A stretch of DNA of 64,000 nt from Pseudomonas sp. WN033 (GCA_002287035.1 NSKG01000002.1:372001-436000), one strand, 5' to 3'. Counted from the stretch's first letter, positions 1 to 9,399 are shown. Notes: generated from the letters alone by a model not told the origin. Program-made: numbers and translations.

Positions 1-345
1 AGTGGCCGCATCGACCTGCTGGTAGGCATACGCGCCAATGGCGAACTGGCCGGGGTTCGCGCCCTCAACCATCGGGAAACCCCAGGGCTGGGCGACAAGA
101 TCGAGCTGGCCAAGAGTGACTGGGTACTGAGTTTCAACGGCAAAAGCCTGAGTATCCCTGCCCCTGCCGGCTGGGCAGTACGCAAGGATGGCGGCGAGTT
201 CGACCAGTTCACCGGCGCCACCATCACCCCGCGTGCAGTCGTCCAGGCGGTCTATCGCGCCCTGGAGTATTTCGCCGCCCACCGCCAGCAGTTGCTGGAA
301 TTGCCCGACGCCAGCACCATGAATGAGGACAGCATCGATGGCTAG
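1..345 (+). CDS. rnfG: RnfG, electron transport complex subunit G (C-terminal part, cut by window start)
   Basis: The open frame runs from the first base to TAG at 343-345, giving the last 114 residues. It holds the FMN-binding domain end with the TGAT signature (codons 211-222), whose second Thr carries covalent FMN in the Rnf/Nqr families. The Rnf complex is a membrane ion pump coupling ferredoxin and NAD redox, and in gammaproteobacteria it also keeps SoxR reduced. The stop overlaps the start of rnfE, as expected for the rnfABCDGE operon. The start lies outside the window. Confidence 0.93.
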   Translation, partial: SGRIDLLVGIRANGELAGVRALNHRETPGLGDKIELAKSDWVLSFNGKSLSIPAPAGWAVRKDGGEFDQFTGATITPRAVVQAVYRALEYFAAHRQQLLELPDASTMNEDSIDG

Positions 346-1054
346 CACCGATTTCAAGAGCATCAGCGCCGACGGCCTGTGGCACAACAACCCCGGCCTG
401 GTTCAGTTGCTGGGCCTGTGTCCGCTGCTGGGTGTCAGCAGCACCGCCGTCAACGCCCTGGGCCTGGGGCTGGCGACCATTCTGGTGCTGGTCGGCTCCA
501 ACGTGGCGGTATCGCTGATCCGCAGCGCAGTAACCGATGCCGTGCGTCTACCGGCGTTCGTGATGATCATCGCCGCGCTGGTGACCTGTACCGAACTGCT
601 GATGCAGGCCTTCACCTATGAGCTGTATCAGATTCTCGGCATCTTCATTCCGCTGATCGTGACCAACTGCGCGATCCTCGGCCGCGCCGACGCCTACGCT
701 TCCAAACATCCGGTGCTGCCGTCGCTGATCGATGGCTTCATGATGGGTCTGGGCTTTGCTCTGGTGCTGCTGGTGCTGGGCATGCTGCGCGAACTGGTTG
801 GCTACGGCACGCTGTTCTCCAACATGCACCTGCTGCTGGGGCCGATTGCTGCCGATTGGAAGATTGTGGTGTTCAGCAACTACAAGGATTTCCTGTTCGT
901 CATTCTGCCGCCCGGTGCCTTTGTGTTCATGGGCCTGCTGATCGCCCTGAAAAACGCCATCGACAGCCACGTCAAAGCCCTCCAGGCTGCCCGCGCCGAG
1001 AAACCGGCCGCCAGTGGCAGCAAACGGGTACGAGTGACCGGGACCATCAACTGA
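338..1054 (+). CDS. rnfE: RnfE, electron transport complex membrane subunit E
   Basis: This is a 238-residue integral membrane protein of the RnfE/NqrD family with about six hydrophobic segments. The motif [10 protein letters not shown] and the stretch around residues 100-135 ([19 protein letters not shown]) are typical of the family. ATG at 338 is chosen because GAGG sits 8-12 bases upstream and the start overlaps the rnfG stop; an in-frame ATG at 323 would extend it by 5 residues. RnfE is one of the antiparallel membrane subunits that pass electrons across the membrane. nth follows, the usual order in Pseudomonas. Confidence 0.95.
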   Translation: MASTDFKSISADGLWHNNPGLVQLLGLCPLLGVSSTAVNALGLGLATILVLVGSNVAVSLIRSAVTDAVRLPAFVMIIAALVTCTELLMQAFTYELYQILGIFIPLIVTNCAILGRADAYASKHPVLPSLIDGFMMGLGFALVLLVLGMLRELVGYGTLFSNMHLLLGPIAADWKIVVFSNYKDFLFVILPPGAFVFMGLLIALKNAIDSHVKALQAARAEKPAASGSKRVRVTGTIN

Positions 1055-1055
1055 C

Positions 1056-1286
1056 TGGATTGCCACAGGCCTACGGCCCTCGCAATGACGGAGGTGGGCT
1101 ATGGCCCTTGCAACGGCAGGGGTGCTGGGCTAGCCCTCGCAATGACGGGGGTGGGCTATGGCCCGCGCAATGGCGGTAGCATGTAACGTGGCAAGGCTGC
1201 CAACACGCCCACACCGTCATTGCGAGGAGTGCAACGACGAAGCAATCCATGCGTCGCGGCCATCCGCCGACGAAGCAATCCATGCG
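1056..1286. repeat. REP/REPIN-like repeat cluster 1 (rnfE-nth junction)
   Basis: One arm at 1056-1090 (TGGATTGCC...GCAATGACG) starts one base after the rnfE stop. Degenerate copies follow to about 1150, and the inverse arm lies at 1215-1249 (CGTCATTGCGAG...GCAATCCA) with a second partial end at 1268-1286. The arms are inverted relative to each other and each holds a small GC-rich palindrome. The same family occurs at 4938-5324, 13099-13440 and 27551-27836. The cluster fills the rnfE-nth gap. Confidence 0.85.
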
Positions 1287-1333
1287 CGGGCGTTACCACT
1301 ACAACACGGCATAACACACCTGATGAGAACGGC

Positions 1334-1969
1334 ATGAACAAGGCCAAGCGTTATGAAATCTTCCGCCGACTGCGCGAAGACAATCCACACCCAACCACCG
1401 AGCTCAACTACAGCACTCCATTCGAGCTACTGGTAGCAGTAACCCTGTCAGCCCAGGCCACCGATGTGGGCGTCAACAAGGCCACTGACAAGCTGTTTCC
1501 GGTGGCCAATACTCCCGAGGCCATTTATGCCCTGGGCGTTGAAGGGTTGAGCGAGTACATCAAGACCATCGGCCTATACAACAGCAAGGCCAAAAATGTC
1601 ATTGAGGCCTGCCGGATCCTGATCGAGCAACACAACAGCCAGGTGCCGGACAACCGCGAGGCGTTGGAAGCCCTGCCCGGCGTCGGCCGCAAGACCGCCA
1701 ACGTGGTACTCAACACCGCCTTCGGCCAGCCGACCATGGCTGTGGATACGCATATCTTCCGGGTCAGCAACCGTACCGGTATCGCCCCCGGCAAAACCGT
1801 GCTGGCGGTGGAAAAGCAGTTGCTCAAGCATGTACCCAAGGAATTTCTGGTCGATGCCCACCACTGGCTGATCCTGCATGGCCGCTACGTTTGCAAGGCC
1901 CGCAGCCCGCAGTGCGGCAGTTGCCGAATCGAGGATCTGTGCGATTACAAGCACAAGACCAGCGACTGA
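1334..1969 (+). CDS. nth: Endonuclease III (DNA glycosylase/AP lyase)
   Basis: A 211-residue base-excision-repair enzyme that removes oxidised pyrimidines and cleaves the abasic site. The helix-hairpin-helix LPGVGRK ends in catalytic Lys120, the catalytic Asp is D138 (VDTH), and the 4Fe-4S cysteines are C187, C194, C197 and C203 in the standard C-x6-C-x2-C-x5-C spacing. Length equals that of the E. coli enzyme. The open frame extends back to 1220 through the repeat cluster, but MNKAKRYEIF at 1334 matches the normal N-terminus. Confidence 0.97.
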   Translation: MNKAKRYEIFRRLREDNPHPTTELNYSTPFELLVAVTLSAQATDVGVNKATDKLFPVANTPEAIYALGVEGLSEYIKTIGLYNSKAKNVIEACRILIEQHNSQVPDNREALEALPGVGRKTANVVLNTAFGQPTMAVDTHIFRVSNRTGIAPGKTVLAVEKQLLKHVPKEFLVDAHHWLILHGRYVCKARSPQCGSCRIEDLCDYKHKTSD

Positions 1970-2168
1970 TAACACCCTATGCCAGAGCGCTCCACAAGCG
2001 CGAAATGCAGCACCCTTTTCGCGCTTGCCGGCCATTCCTGCCGCTCCCAGATATCAGGCTCATAACTTTTTCGAAAAATCATCCAAAACAATAAAAAAAA
2101 TCTATTTCCGCTGAGACTTTTCTGCCGCTATAAGGTCCGCAAATGGCACTTCATTGTGGAGTTGAGTC

Positions 2169-2351
2169 ATGGCCAAAGCGAAAGCCGAAATCGAACTGGA
2201 CGATGATGAATTTGTGGATGAGGATGACGCGCCGGATACCGATTCGGCAGCCAATTCCAAGGCCAGCCTGACCAAGCGTCGGCTGATCGACAATTATCTG
2301 GAAGAACGTCGTCTGCAAAAGCAGTTGTCCGACTACGACTTCGACCTTTGA
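2169..2351 (+). CDS. Small acidic PA3496-family protein
   Basis: A 60-residue protein with an acidic N-terminal half (ELDDDEFVDEDDAPDTD) and a basic/aromatic C-terminal half (TKRRLIDNYLEERRLQKQL). It resembles the small protein encoded next to nth in Pseudomonas, which databases label a putative envelope integrity protein. The molecular role is not known to me. GGAG at 2157-2160 supports the ATG at 2169. The position directly downstream of nth matches the pseudomonad order. Confidence 0.85.
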   Translation: MAKAKAEIELDDDEFVDEDDAPDTDSAANSKASLTKRRLIDNYLEERRLQKQLSDYDFDL

Positions 2352-2559
2352 GGCAATACGCCCCTCGCACCAGCGGGGGGCAGCCTCAAGGCTGGGTTCG
2401 CGGGCCGACTGATCAACATACCTTCAAACTACCAACCCTCGCTTTCTGATAGCTTTGACCAATCAAAAGCATTAGTCATTTCTGTTTCTGCTTCAGGTAA
2501 TGCTCGCCTACTATCAATTCAACGGGAATGATTCCCATTGGACTATAGAGGCTGTCATC

Positions 2560-2787
2560 ATGACCAAGACCATTTCCTTCACCCTGATGCACTTCACTAT
2601 TGCTTTTGCCGTGGTCTATGCCATGACCGGCAGCCTGGTTCTGGGCGGTGCGGTTGCGGTAGTGGAGCCCGCGCTGAACAGTGTGGCTTTCCACTTCCAT
2701 GAAAAAGTCTGGAAACGGATCGAGCAGCGTCGGCAAATGCGCCGCGAGCAGCGAGGCATGCGCTTTCCTCCGGTAATGCAGGCCTGA
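2560..2787 (+). CDS. DUF2061 small membrane protein
   Basis: A 75-residue protein with two hydrophobic segments (about residues 5-22 and 26-44), the pattern HFHEKVWKRI, then a basic tail. This is the DUF2061 layout: a short inner-membrane protein of unknown function. The frame is open back to 2500, but MTKTISFTLMHF at 2560 is the family start and has an AGAGG-like ribosome site. It stands alone between two strong gaps. Confidence 0.85.
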   Translation: MTKTISFTLMHFTIAFAVVYAMTGSLVLGGAVAVVEPALNSVAFHFHEKVWKRIEQRRQMRREQRGMRFPPVMQA

Positions 2788-2852
2788 CTCGCCGAGGAAC
2801 TTTTGCGGGCTGATTAGGGTATATAGTGTCTGTGTTCATCACGGATTAGCCC

Positions 2853-4139
2853 ATGCCCAGATTTAATGGACTGCTCGTCGTTCTGCTTGCGTTACTGGCG
2901 CTCAAGGCCAGCGCGGATGATTTCAGTTACCCCATAAGCAATGCGCTTATGGCAACTATCGCCGGCACGCCTCAACGACTCATGGCCCCGGTGCCAAGCG
3001 AGGCCGATGTGCGTCAGCGCGATCTGTCGGTGCGCGTGTTGCCCGAGCGCAACTTGCCACCGACCCTGTCGCAGTACCGCGACCTGCATTTCCGTCTGGC
3101 CTGGCAACAGCAACCGGCCCCGTTGCTGTTTTTGATCGCCGGTACCGGCTCCAGCTACGACAGTCCGCGGCTGGATTATCTCAAGCGGGTGTTCTGGCAA
3201 GCGGGCATGCATGTCATCGTTCTGTCCTCACCGACCAATCATGACTTCATCGCCGCGGCCTCACGCAGTGGCCTGCCCGGCTTGGGACGCGAGGATGCCC
3301 GCGACCTGCACACTGCCATGTCGATGGCTGCCGAAAAGGCCCGTCACGAAGTCGGCCTGCAGGTTACCGAGCACCATGTGGTGGGCTTCAGCCTTGGCGC
3401 GCTGAATGCGGCTTTCGTGGCTGAGCTGGACCAGCGTCTGGGACAGTTCAACTTCAGCCGGGTGTTGCTGCTCAACCCACCCGTGGACCTCTATACCTCG
3501 ATCCAGCGGCTGGACTCGCTGGCCCGTACCCGCATTGACGGGGTCAGCGATACCGACAGCTTCTACGAGCATATCTTTGGCAAGCTCTCGCGTTACTTTG
3601 CCGAGAAAGGCGAAACCGACATCGAGGGTGGTCTGTTCTATGGCATCCAGTCATCCGATCAGGCCCTGACCGACCCTGAACTGGCCATGCTGATCGGCGC
3701 GGTGTTCCGCTTTGCCGCCGCCGACCTCAATTTCATGGCCGATCTGGTGAGCGGTGGTGGCTTGTATGCTCCGGCGGACGAGCGACTCAAGGTCAGCACT
3801 TCACTCACTCCCTATCTGCGCCGGGCACTGTTCTGCGACTTCAGTTGCTATATCGAAACTCAATTGTGGCCGGACTGGAGCAGTCGTAATGCAGACAAGA
3901 CCATCGATGACATGGCTTGGCATACAAGCCTCAGAAGCATCGAGAACTTTCTGGCCAGTCATTCCGGCATTGCCGCACTAACCAATGCCGACGATCTGAT
4001 TCTCAGCCGGGAAGACTACGAGTTTCTACACCAGACCTTTGGTGAACGCGCGTTTCTGTTTCCCCGTGGCGGGCATGGTGGCAACCTTCAGCACCAGACC
4101 GTGGTTGAGCGGATGCTGAGCTTCATACAGGGAGAGTAA
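2853..4139 (+). CDS. Predicted secreted alpha/beta-hydrolase upstream of mlaA
   Basis: A 428-residue protein with an N-terminal signal peptide (about residues 1-21, cleavage after ASA). The core looks like an alpha/beta-hydrolase: an oxyanion-type strand turn LFLIAGTGSSY near residue 93 and a nucleophile elbow GFSLGAL near residue 179. A late Asp and a GGHGGN segment near the C-terminus could supply the acid and His. It ends 2 bases before mlaA, so the two are probably co-transcribed and it may act in the envelope. Substrate is unknown; relatives are sometimes mislabelled as protein kinase. Confidence 0.7.
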   Translation: MPRFNGLLVVLLALLALKASADDFSYPISNALMATIAGTPQRLMAPVPSEADVRQRDLSVRVLPERNLPPTLSQYRDLHFRLAWQQQPAPLLFLIAGTGSSYDSPRLDYLKRVFWQAGMHVIVLSSPTNHDFIAAASRSGLPGLGREDARDLHTAMSMAAEKARHEVGLQVTEHHVVGFSLGALNAAFVAELDQRLGQFNFSRVLLLNPPVDLYTSIQRLDSLARTRIDGVSDTDSFYEHIFGKLSRYFAEKGETDIEGGLFYGIQSSDQALTDPELAMLIGAVFRFAAADLNFMADLVSGGGLYAPADERLKVSTSLTPYLRRALFCDFSCYIETQLWPDWSSRNADKTIDDMAWHTSLRSIENFLASHSGIAALTNADDLILSREDYEFLHQTFGERAFLFPRGGHGGNLQHQTVVERMLSFIQGE

Positions 4140-4141
4140 CC

Positions 4142-4903
4142 ATGCGCACGACCATAACCCTGGGCCTGACCTGCGCCCTGCTAGCCACGCCTGCGTTTGC
4201 CAACCAGGCTCCGCCCTACCATGACCCACTGGCAGGCCTGGTGATCGATGATCAGGCCGGCCATTACCAGTTCGAGCGCTCCAGCCTGGATGCGCTCAAC
4301 GTTTATGACCCGTTCGAGGGTTTCAACCGGCGCATGTACCGGTTCAACGCCCAGTTCGACCATTACGTCTATCTGCCAACAGTCCGGGCCTACGAAGTCG
4401 TAACCCCGCGCTTTGTGCGCTCGGGGGTACGCAACGTTTTCGCCAACCTGGGGGATGTTCCCAACTTGGCCAACAGTCTGGCCCAGGGCAAGATCGAGAA
4501 GAGCATGCGTACCACCGCGCGCCTGCTGTTCAACACCATTTTGGGTGGGCTGGGCCTGTTCGATGTGGCCAGCAAGATGGGCCTGCCGCAGGAACCCGAG
4601 GATTTCGGCCAGACCCTGGGCCGCTACGGGGTGCCGCCGGGGCCTTATCTGGTGCTGCCGCTGCTGGGGCCTTCGAACCTGCGTGACAGCACCGGGCTGG
4701 TGGTGGACTGGTCAGTGGAAGACGCCATCAACTATCTCGACAGCCGCAGCGTGATGAATGATGAGCAGTGGTTGTATGGCCTGTACGCCATTGACCTGCG
4801 TTACAACAATGACTTTCGCTATGGCGCGCTGGATAGTCCGTTCGAGTACGACCAGATCCGTTACTTGTATCTGAAATTGCGCGAGTTGCAGATCGGGCAG
4901 TAG
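4142..4903 (+). CDS. mlaA: MlaA/VacJ outer-membrane lipid asymmetry protein
   Basis: A 253-residue MlaA-family protein that removes misplaced phospholipids from the outer leaflet of the outer membrane and hands them to MlaC. Family motifs seen are NVYDPFEGFNRRMYRFN (about 57-73), NVFANLGDVPNLANSLAQG, and EDFGQTLGRYGVPPGPYLVLP. The N-terminus is a signal peptide ending AFA-NQ with no lipobox cysteine, unlike lipidated E. coli MlaA. The strong GGAGAG site sits inside the upstream hydrolase end, indicating one operon. Confidence 0.94.
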   Translation: MRTTITLGLTCALLATPAFANQAPPYHDPLAGLVIDDQAGHYQFERSSLDALNVYDPFEGFNRRMYRFNAQFDHYVYLPTVRAYEVVTPRFVRSGVRNVFANLGDVPNLANSLAQGKIEKSMRTTARLLFNTILGGLGLFDVASKMGLPQEPEDFGQTLGRYGVPPGPYLVLPLLGPSNLRDSTGLVVDWSVEDAINYLDSRSVMNDEQWLYGLYAIDLRYNNDFRYGALDSPFEYDQIRYLYLKLRELQIGQ

Positions 4904-4937
4904 GTGTGCAGGGGCGTGGTAATTCAGGGGCGGCCGG

Positions 4938-5324
4938 TGGATTGCCACGGGCCTACGGCCCTCGCAATGACGGGTGTAAGGCACACACCGCTGCCCCCTC
5001 GCAACAAACCCCATCGCCCCATCATCATTGCGAGGAGCAGGGGGCGGCTATCCGCCGACGTGGCAATCCAGACGCGGCCGGTGGATTGCCACGGGCCTGC
5101 GGCCCTCGCAATGACGGGGTGTAGGTGACATAGCCCCTGCCTTGGCAATGACGGGTGTAGGTGACATAGCCTCTGCCCTGGCGATGACGGGTGTAGGCTA
5201 CATAGTCCCTGCCATAGGCAATGACAGGGTTAGCCACAGCTATCGCCCCTACCCTCACAACGGTGAGGCACAAACCCATCGCCCCACACCGTCATTGCGA
5301 GGGCCGCAGGCCCGTGGCAATCCA
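4938..5324. repeat. REP/REPIN-like repeat cluster 2 (mlaA-ycgN junction)
   Basis: Arms of the CGTCATTGCGAG/GCAATCCA family lie at 4938-4972, about 5024-5070, 5082-5116 and 5290-5324 in alternating orientation, each with a GC-rich inner palindrome. The last arm ends one base before the stop codon of the broken ycgN on the other strand. The interval has no coding signal I trust and separates the convergent mlaA and ycgN. Confidence 0.88.
5119..5226. repeat. Three tandem 36-bp repeats
   Basis: Three head-to-tail units of 36 bp at 5119-5154, 5155-5190 and 5191-5226. Each begins GTGTAGG and ends GCAATGACGG or a close variant, and carries a central CATAG(C/T)C(C/T)CTGCC. Units 1 and 2 differ at three positions; unit 3 is more diverged. 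The unit ends with the last bases of the REP arm at 5082-5116, so the array probably arose by tandem duplication of a REP end plus its flank. Confidence 0.85.
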
Positions 5325-5325
5325 G

Positions 5326-5699
5326 TTACCCGACCCGGAAAATGATGTGCTCTTCCCAGTCGTCTTCATCCACCGCATCCTCAGCCAGCATCCGTCCGGC
5401 CTGGGAAATGCCGGCCTTGTGGACGGCCTTGGGGTCGCCGCAGATCAGGTGGTGCCAGGGCGGCAGGTCTTCGCCCTCGGCCACCAGGCGGTAGGCGCAA
5501 GTCGGGGGCAGCCAGGCGAAAGATTCAGCATCGGCCGGGGTCAACTGGATGCAGTCGGGCAGATGGCGTTCGGATCATCCTCATCCTCAAGCTTCTGCAG
5601 ACAGCACAGGCCACAGCCGTCACACAACGACTCCCACTCGTCCTGATCCAGCTCATCCAGCCGCTTGCGTTTCCAGAATGGCACCACGGTCATGGCCAT
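5326..5699 (-). pseudogene. ycgN: Broken ycgN (UPF0260 cysteine-cluster protein) with internal deletion and frameshift
   Basis: An N-terminal piece (start 5699 or 5693, ending at a TGA at 5541-5543) reads [20 protein letters not shown] and includes the CDGCGLCC cluster and KLEDEDD. A C-terminal piece in another frame begins around PDCIQLTP and runs to the normal family end at 5326. Compared with YcgN of E. coli (about 148 residues), roughly 25 residues between them are missing, including the second cysteine group (normally C-x6/7-C-x-C), and the frame is shifted. The start abuts the TGA of the upstream glutaredoxin-like gene, so it was once in that operon. The product is most likely non-functional. 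Confidence 0.85.
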
Positions 5700-5700
5700 C

Positions 5701-5964
5701 TCAACGGCCCTCGCTCAGGACATCGCCCAGCCAGTCCATCACCTGGGCCAGATCAAACGGAAAATCCAGCTCGGTGCCGCTGTCTTGTCGCTGAAGCACC
5801 GGGATACGCAACTGATAGCGCTGCATCAGTTCATCACTGTCGCTGATATCGACCTCGCTCACCCGCAAACCGTCAGCAATCAGCGGTTGCAGGATCTGCA
5901 TGGCGGCCTCACACAGGTGACAGGCCAGCGTGCCATAGAGAGTGACGGGAGGGAGTTGAGTCAT
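5701..5964 (-). CDS. Glutaredoxin-like (DUF836) protein
   Basis: An 87-residue thioredoxin-fold protein. The N-terminus [15 protein letters not shown] carries the CxxC motif (CHLC), followed by the family's IPVL cis-Pro region (about residues 54-57). These small glutaredoxin-family proteins are thought to exchange thiols or glutathione in the cytoplasm; the partner is unknown. The stop codon is immediately followed by the ycgN start. The ribosome site is weak. Confidence 0.85.
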   Translation of the reverse strand: MTQLPPVTLYGTLACHLCEAAMQILQPLIADGLRVSEVDISDSDELMQRYQLRIPVLQRQDSGTELDFPFDLAQVMDWLGDVLSEGR

Positions 5965-6096
5965 TGCGGGTCACGGCGGGTCGGGAAACAGCTGGCTATT
6001 GTAGCGCCATTTGGAGGTATTTACCGACACTTACCCGCTGACTGGCCAAAGCCCGGAAGGAAATAGCCTTCCCTCCGGGCTGCGCCTATGACTGAC

Positions 6097-7923
6097 TCAG
6101 TTGGCCGGGGTATAGAACTGGGTGGAGTACTCATCCAGCGCAGGCTTGGCCACAGTGCCGACTTCCAGCATGTAATCGACAAAGGACTGCGCATAATCGA
6201 GGAAGGTATCCTCGGCGCGGCCGTCTTCGCTCACCGTACCGAAGGTGACATAGCCGTCCTGCCCCATGGCGGTAAAGCTGTTGCTTACCACCGTCAGTAC
6301 AGTGCTGTCTGTCAGTGGTTGCCAGTCACCCTCGTTACGAATCCGATACTCGATATCGTACAGCCGCTGGCCAGCCGGGCGGTTCATATCGACATACCAG
6401 CGCAGACCGGAAGCATAAGGATAGGCACCGGTGGAATTGCTGTGGGCGTACTCCACAGCTTCATTGAGCACCTGGCGAATTTCCGCGCCGGTCATTTCCA
6501 GATTGGTCAGGGTATTGCCGAACGGCAGCAAGGTGTAGGCATCGCCAATGGTGATGTCACCGGCAAAGATATCAATGCGTACACCACCGGAGTTCTGGAT
6601 GGAAACATCGGCGCCCTTGCTCATGAACAGGAAAGCACTGGCCACCACATTGGGGATGTCACCACCACGGTCGGGGTCTTCACCGGTGCAGGTGGTATCG
6701 CCGTAAGGCACCCCCGGAATCCGCGCCAGACAAAGGTCTTCAATAGCCATACCGATCACATTGTTGCGGAACTCATCAAGCTGCTCAGAGAAGCTGTTGA
6801 GCAGCGCCTGAGCAGCGGGATCCGGTGCAGTCAGGCTGAGCTGGGGATCGGCATCGATGGCTGCTTGCAGTTCAGCAAGGGTATTGCCGGTCAAAGCAGC
6901 GTTGCTGCGGGTTGGGTTATCCAGCAACAAATGTGGCACGCCTTCACAGGACACTACATTGCCGTCAGCATCCCACTGCACATTCAGTTCGCCAACCACC
7001 TTGGAGTACTCCCAGGCCTGGGCAACACAAACCCGGTTGCCGTCGGCATTGGTGACTATGGTCGGGTACTCGCCACCAGCATTCAGGCCGTAGGCATCGA
7101 AATTACCCAGCAAGGTGTGAGAGTCACCGCCGATGATCACATCCACACCAGACAGGTTACGCGCCATGTCCAGGTCGTTCTCATACTGATAATGGGTCAG
7201 CAAAATGATCTTGTTGACGCCCTGCTCGGCCAGCTCGTTGATCATCGCCTGGGCCGTTTCCTGTTCATCCAGAAACTCGGTAGTTGGCAGAGGACTGGAG
7301 CTGCCTTGGGTCTTGCCGCGGATATCGATACCGATTATGCCCACCTGCTGGCCGTCCACTTCGTGAATGTAGTACGGCTTGATGTAATCATCTTCAGCGC
7401 TGGGCGCCAGCGGTGTACCAATCTGCGGTTTGACATTGGCAGCCAGTACAGCAGTGTTGCAGCTACCTGCAGCGAGATAATCGAGGAACTTCACCAACCC
7501 CGCATCGCCCCGGTCAAATTCGTGGTTACCAAGGGCAAAGGCATCGAAGCAGACCTCGTTCATCAGGGCGGCGTCAGCCTCACCCTCGAAGGTCGAAAAG
7601 TACAAGGTGCCGGTGATGGCATCCCCGGCGTGCAGCTTGAGCACGTTTTCCAGTTCAGCTTCACGCTCTGCAATTTTGGCCACCACACGCGGGAATCCGC
7701 CCAGAGCAAAACTGGTTTCAGCGCCGGCAATGTTAAGGCCGATGCTGGTTTCATCCAGATTGGAATGGTGATCGTTGATATGCAGAATATTCAGCGACAG
7801 GGGCTGACCAACATCATTATCGTCGGCATTGCGATTGCTACTGCTACCACTGTTGCAACCACTCAGCACTATGGCTGAGATTACCGGCACCAGGGCCAGG
7901 GAGGCTTTAAGTCTCACAATCAT
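6097..7923 (-). CDS. Lipoprotein bifunctional metallophosphatase/5'-nucleotidase
   Basis: 608 residues from ATG 7923, which has an AAAGGAG site; the frame is open further upstream but without one. A lipobox VLSGC places acylated Cys23, followed by a Ser/Asn-rich linker. The metallophosphatase domain shows ILHINDHHSN (46-55), GNHEFDRG (132-139) and GGDSHT. The C-terminal 5'-nucleotidase domain (about 370-580) shows NSGGVRIDIFAGDIT and LPFGNTLTNLEMTG, where the substrate base normally stacks. It probably hydrolyses extracellular nucleotides in the periplasm, like UshA. Single gene, divergent from dgt. Confidence 0.92.
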   Translation of the reverse strand: MIVRLKASLALVPVISAIVLSGCNSGSSSNRNADDNDVGQPLSLNILHINDHHSNLDETSIGLNIAGAETSFALGGFPRVVAKIAEREAELENVLKLHAGDAITGTLYFSTFEGEADAALMNEVCFDAFALGNHEFDRGDAGLVKFLDYLAAGSCNTAVLAANVKPQIGTPLAPSAEDDYIKPYYIHEVDGQQVGIIGIDIRGKTQGSSSPLPTTEFLDEQETAQAMINELAEQGVNKIILLTHYQYENDLDMARNLSGVDVIIGGDSHTLLGNFDAYGLNAGGEYPTIVTNADGNRVCVAQAWEYSKVVGELNVQWDADGNVVSCEGVPHLLLDNPTRSNAALTGNTLAELQAAIDADPQLSLTAPDPAAQALLNSFSEQLDEFRNNVIGMAIEDLCLARIPGVPYGDTTCTGEDPDRGGDIPNVVASAFLFMSKGADVSIQNSGGVRIDIFAGDITIGDAYTLLPFGNTLTNLEMTGAEIRQVLNEAVEYAHSNSTGAYPYASGLRWYVDMNRPAGQRLYDIEYRIRNEGDWQPLTDSTVLTVVSNSFTAMGQDGYVTFGTVSEDGRAEDTFLDYAQSFVDYMLEVGTVAKPALDEYSTQFYTPAN

Positions 7924-8070
7924 GCTCCTTTGAATGAGTACTCGACTCGCAAGCCTGCCAGCTGTATGTGTCAGTCCAGTGATGTCTGGATGCCGATTTA
8001 GTGACTGAGGCTCGCCCTCGACAGCCTTCGGCAGCTGTCGCATACTCGGCTCAACCACAGGGAGTCATGC

Positions 8071-9399
8071 ATGGATTGGGAAACACTGCTGTGTCGCGAA
8101 CGTCTGGGCAAACCGGTTGCCAGTGCCGATGAGTTGGGCCGCACGCCCTTCCACAAAGATCACGACCGGGTCATTTTCTCCGGCGCCTTCCGCCGGCTGG
8201 GCAAGAAAACCCAGGTTCATCCGGTCTCCAGTAACGACCACATCCATACCCGCCTGACCCACAGCCTGGAAGTCGGTTGCGTCGGCCGTTCGCTGGGCAT
8301 GCGGGTAGCCGAGATGCTGCGCGGCCAGTTGCCGAGCTGGTGCGAGCCAGCGGATATCGGGGTGATTGTGCAGGCCGCCTGCCTGGCCCACGACATCGGC
8401 AATCCACCCTATGGTCATTCGGGTGAAGACGCGATTCGCCACTGGTTCCAGCAAGCTGCCAGCCAGGGCTGGCTGGACCCACTCAGCGACGACCAGCGCA
8501 ACGATTTCCTGAACTTCGAGGGCAATGCCCAAGGCTTCCGGGTACTGACCGAGCTGGAGTACCACCAGTTCGAAGGCGGCATGCGCCTGACCTACGCGAC
8601 TCTGGGCGCCTATCTCAAATACCCGTGGACCGCCCGGCATGCGGAAAACCTGGGCTACAAGAAACACAAGTTCGGCTGCTACCAGGCCGAATACCCGCTG
8701 CTGGTACAGATTGCCGAAAAACTTGGGCTGCCGGCCCAGGGTGAACAGTGTTGGAGCCGCCACCCGCTGGTGTATCTGGTCGAGGCGGCGGACGATATCT
8801 GTTACGGCCTGATCGATCTGGAAGACGGCCTGGAAATGGAGCTGCTGGCCTATTCGGAAGTCGAGCGTCTGCTGCTTGACCTGGTCGGCGATGACCTGCC
8901 GGAAACCTACCGACAGCTGGGTCCCAAAGACTCAACCCGGCGCAAGCTGGCGATCCTGCGCGGCAAGGCCATTGAACACCTGGTCAACGCTGCTGCTGAG
9001 GCGTTCATTCGCCAGCAGCCGGCACTGCTCAGCGGCACCCTGCCGGGTGATCTGGTTGAGCATATGCATCCGCTGGCCCGCGACTGCGTGCAGACCGCCA
9101 AGGCCATGGCCCGCGAACGGATTTTCCAGGACAAACGCAAAACCCTGCATGAAATCGGCGCCTACAGCACCCTGGAGACCTTGCTGGACGCCTTCTGCGG
9201 CGCGGTCAATGAACTGCATGCCGGTCAGCACCTGAGCTTCAAGCACCGACGCATTCTGGATTTGATGGGTAATAATGCCCCGCGTGAGGACTGGGACCTG
9301 TATCGCAGCTACCTGCGGGTGATCGACTTTATCGCCGGGATGACAGACCTCTACGCTGCCGATATGGCGGCCCGTATTCGCGGCATCACGCTGGGCTGA
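8071..9399 (+). CDS. dgt: dNTP triphosphohydrolase (Dgt-like)
   Basis: A 442-residue HD-domain enzyme that hydrolyses dGTP or other dNTPs to the nucleoside and triphosphate. The N-terminal [20 protein letters not shown] is the family signature. Metal ligands are visible as TRLTHSLEV (His64), the HD pair at 107-108 ([14 protein letters not shown]) and a later Asp in [16 protein letters not shown] strong CAGGGAG site precedes the ATG. The length and the DDICYG motif fit the Dgt-like subfamily common in Pseudomonas. It lies alone, divergent from the nucleotidase gene, suggesting a shared nucleotide theme. Confidence 0.93.
   Translation: MDWETLLCRERLGKPVASADELGRTPFHKDHDRVIFSGAFRRLGKKTQVHPVSSNDHIHTRLTHSLEVGCVGRSLGMRVAEMLRGQLPSWCEPADIGVIVQAACLAHDIGNPPYGHSGEDAIRHWFQQAASQGWLDPLSDDQRNDFLNFEGNAQGFRVLTELEYHQFEGGMRLTYATLGAYLKYPWTARHAENLGYKKHKFGCYQAEYPLLVQIAEKLGLPAQGEQCWSRHPLVYLVEAADDICYGLIDLEDGLEMELLAYSEVERLLLDLVGDDLPETYRQLGPKDSTRRKLAILRGKAIEHLVNAAAEAFIRQQPALLSGTLPGDLVEHMHPLARDCVQTAKAMARERIFQDKRKTLHEIGAYSTLETLLDAFCGAVNELHAGQHLSFKHRRILDLMGNNAPREDWDLYRSYLRVIDFIAGMTDLYAADMAARIRGITLG

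Noticed and set aside
1220-1333. 38-residue N-terminal extension of Nth
   Set aside because: It is translated repeat sequence; the ATG at 1334 restores the exact family numbering of catalytic and Fe-S residues.
5119-5226. Possible CRISPR array
   Set aside because: Units are head to tail without spacers and belong to the REP family; no cas genes.
6088-7878. 596-residue open frame on the plus strand over the 5'-nucleotidase gene
   Set aside because: Shadow of the high-GC nucleotidase gene; no signal or domain in it.
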